Assembly: GCA_017622215.1 (NCBI GenBank) | Contig: JAGARO010000010.1 | Span: 117,094 to 181,093, forward strand | Length of the DNA: 64,000 nt | From: Clostridia bacterium | Lineage (GTDB): Bacteria; Bacillota; Clostridia; Monoglobales; Monoglobaceae | Direction: 5' to 3' | In this document: positions 63,933-64,000 of the stretch, in pieces | How the letters are laid out: every line of letters starts with the position of its first letter | Position numbering within the stretch: the first letter of the stretch is position 1 | Notes under the pieces: generated by a model | Told to the model about the DNA's origin: nothing | Database searches by the model: none | Seen by the model: only the letters and a program-made list of their open reading frames with translations | Translations under genes and position numbers: made by a program

Positions 63933-64000
63933 ATGGCAAAAAGAAGAAGAGAAAAAATGAGTGAAGGAAAAAAGAATATCATAGCCGGTTTAATTCAGGA
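63933..64000 (+). CDS. Transposase N-terminus, IS256-family-like (truncated by window edge)
   Basis: Only 23 residues are visible (MAKRRREKMSEGKKNIIAGL and three more), after AGGAGG. The K-R-rich start followed by GKKNIIAGLIQE recalls the N-terminus of IS256-family (Mutator-type) transposases of Clostridia. Catalytic residues are outside the window, so the call rests on a short match from memory. Confidence 0.45.
   Translation, partial: MAKRRREKMSEGKKNIIAGLIQ

Larger units (their letters stand above)
60254..64000. mobile_element. Integrative element, left end (phage- or plasmid-like), cut by window edge
   Basis: From the tRNA-Ser remnant rightward the DNA becomes much more AT-rich than the chromosome, codons prefer A/T endings, and genes are few and small: a coiled-coil ORF, a tyrosine integrase, a putative ssDNA-binding protein and a secreted small protein. 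The right end and the rest of the content lie outside the window. Confidence 0.75.

Overview
The window is a chromosomal segment of a low-GC Gram-positive bacterium. It most likely comes from a Clostridia of the Oscillospirales/Ruminococcaceae type. The evidence is the order smc-ftsY-ylxM-ffh-rpsP-khpA-rimM-trmD, the ClpE-type chaperone, DUF1540, a PyrR-controlled pyr operon with pyrK/pyrDB, TrmFO, AGGAGG ribosome sites and TTGACA/TATAAT promoters spaced by 17 bp. The exact genus cannot be read from the sequence.

Region 1 (1-27.3 kb) is housekeeping. It runs from the 3' end of smc through SRP targeting (ftsY, ylxM, ffh), ribosome/tRNA maturation (rpsP, khpA, rimM, trmD), an unknown zinc-ribbon membrane protein, nadD-yqeK-rsfS-leuS, pgi, a small P-loop protein, thrC, DUF1540, a metallophosphoesterase, tig-clpP-clpX, then leftward GDPD, trmFO and ileS, and rightward clpE. 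nadD has no usable NTG start ahead of its conserved motif and seems to begin at ATC. A 156-bp nested palindrome lies between clpX and the GDPD gene.

Region 2 (27.3-31.5 kb) starts with five tRNAs (Gly, Arg, His, Gln, Lys), then tRNA-Pro. Next comes a two-gene operon that looks like a defence or homing module. The first gene encodes a 622-residue protein with six zinc-ribbon repeats around a Vsr/EDxHD-like nuclease core, and the second encodes a HEPN-like protein. The block is bracketed by a 100-bp dispersed repeat and by related inverted repeats. After it comes a promoter-structured RNA-terminator unit whose two stems are mutually exclusive, so it is a candidate unknown riboswitch or attenuator in front of the polysaccharide locus.

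Region 3 (31.6-49.2 kb) is a surface-polysaccharide locus. It has a priming sugar transferase, three glycosyltransferases, LicD, a DHH phosphoesterase / nucleotidyltransferase / histidine-phosphatase-like cassette, a 1651-residue secreted phosphodiester glycosidase with tandem wall-binding-like repeats, a Wzy-like polymerase, a pyruvyl transferase, a Wzx flippase and an Fe-S F420H2-dehydrogenase-beta-like protein. It ends in a decayed nucleotidyltransferase gene. LicD plus the cassette suggests a phospho-substituent on the glycan, and the secreted glycosidase could act on a sugar-1-phosphodiester.

Region 4 (49.2-60.2 kb) holds a divergent AraC regulator / GH4 glycosidase pair and the pyrimidine operon pyrC-pyrK-pyrD-pyrF-pyrE-pyrB-carB behind a PyrR attenuator. 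PyrB carries a C-terminal cysteine tail with the spacing of the zinc site of PyrI.

Region 5 (60.25-64 kb) is the left end of an AT-rich mobile element. It begins at the 3' end of a tRNA-Ser (minus strand) and has a tyrosine integrase, about 1.2 kb of hairpin-rich non-coding DNA, a small protein that may be an ssDNA-binding protein, a secreted/membrane small protein, and the start of what looks like an IS256-family transposase. It may be a filamentous-phage-like or plasmid-like element; the part that would decide lies outside the window.
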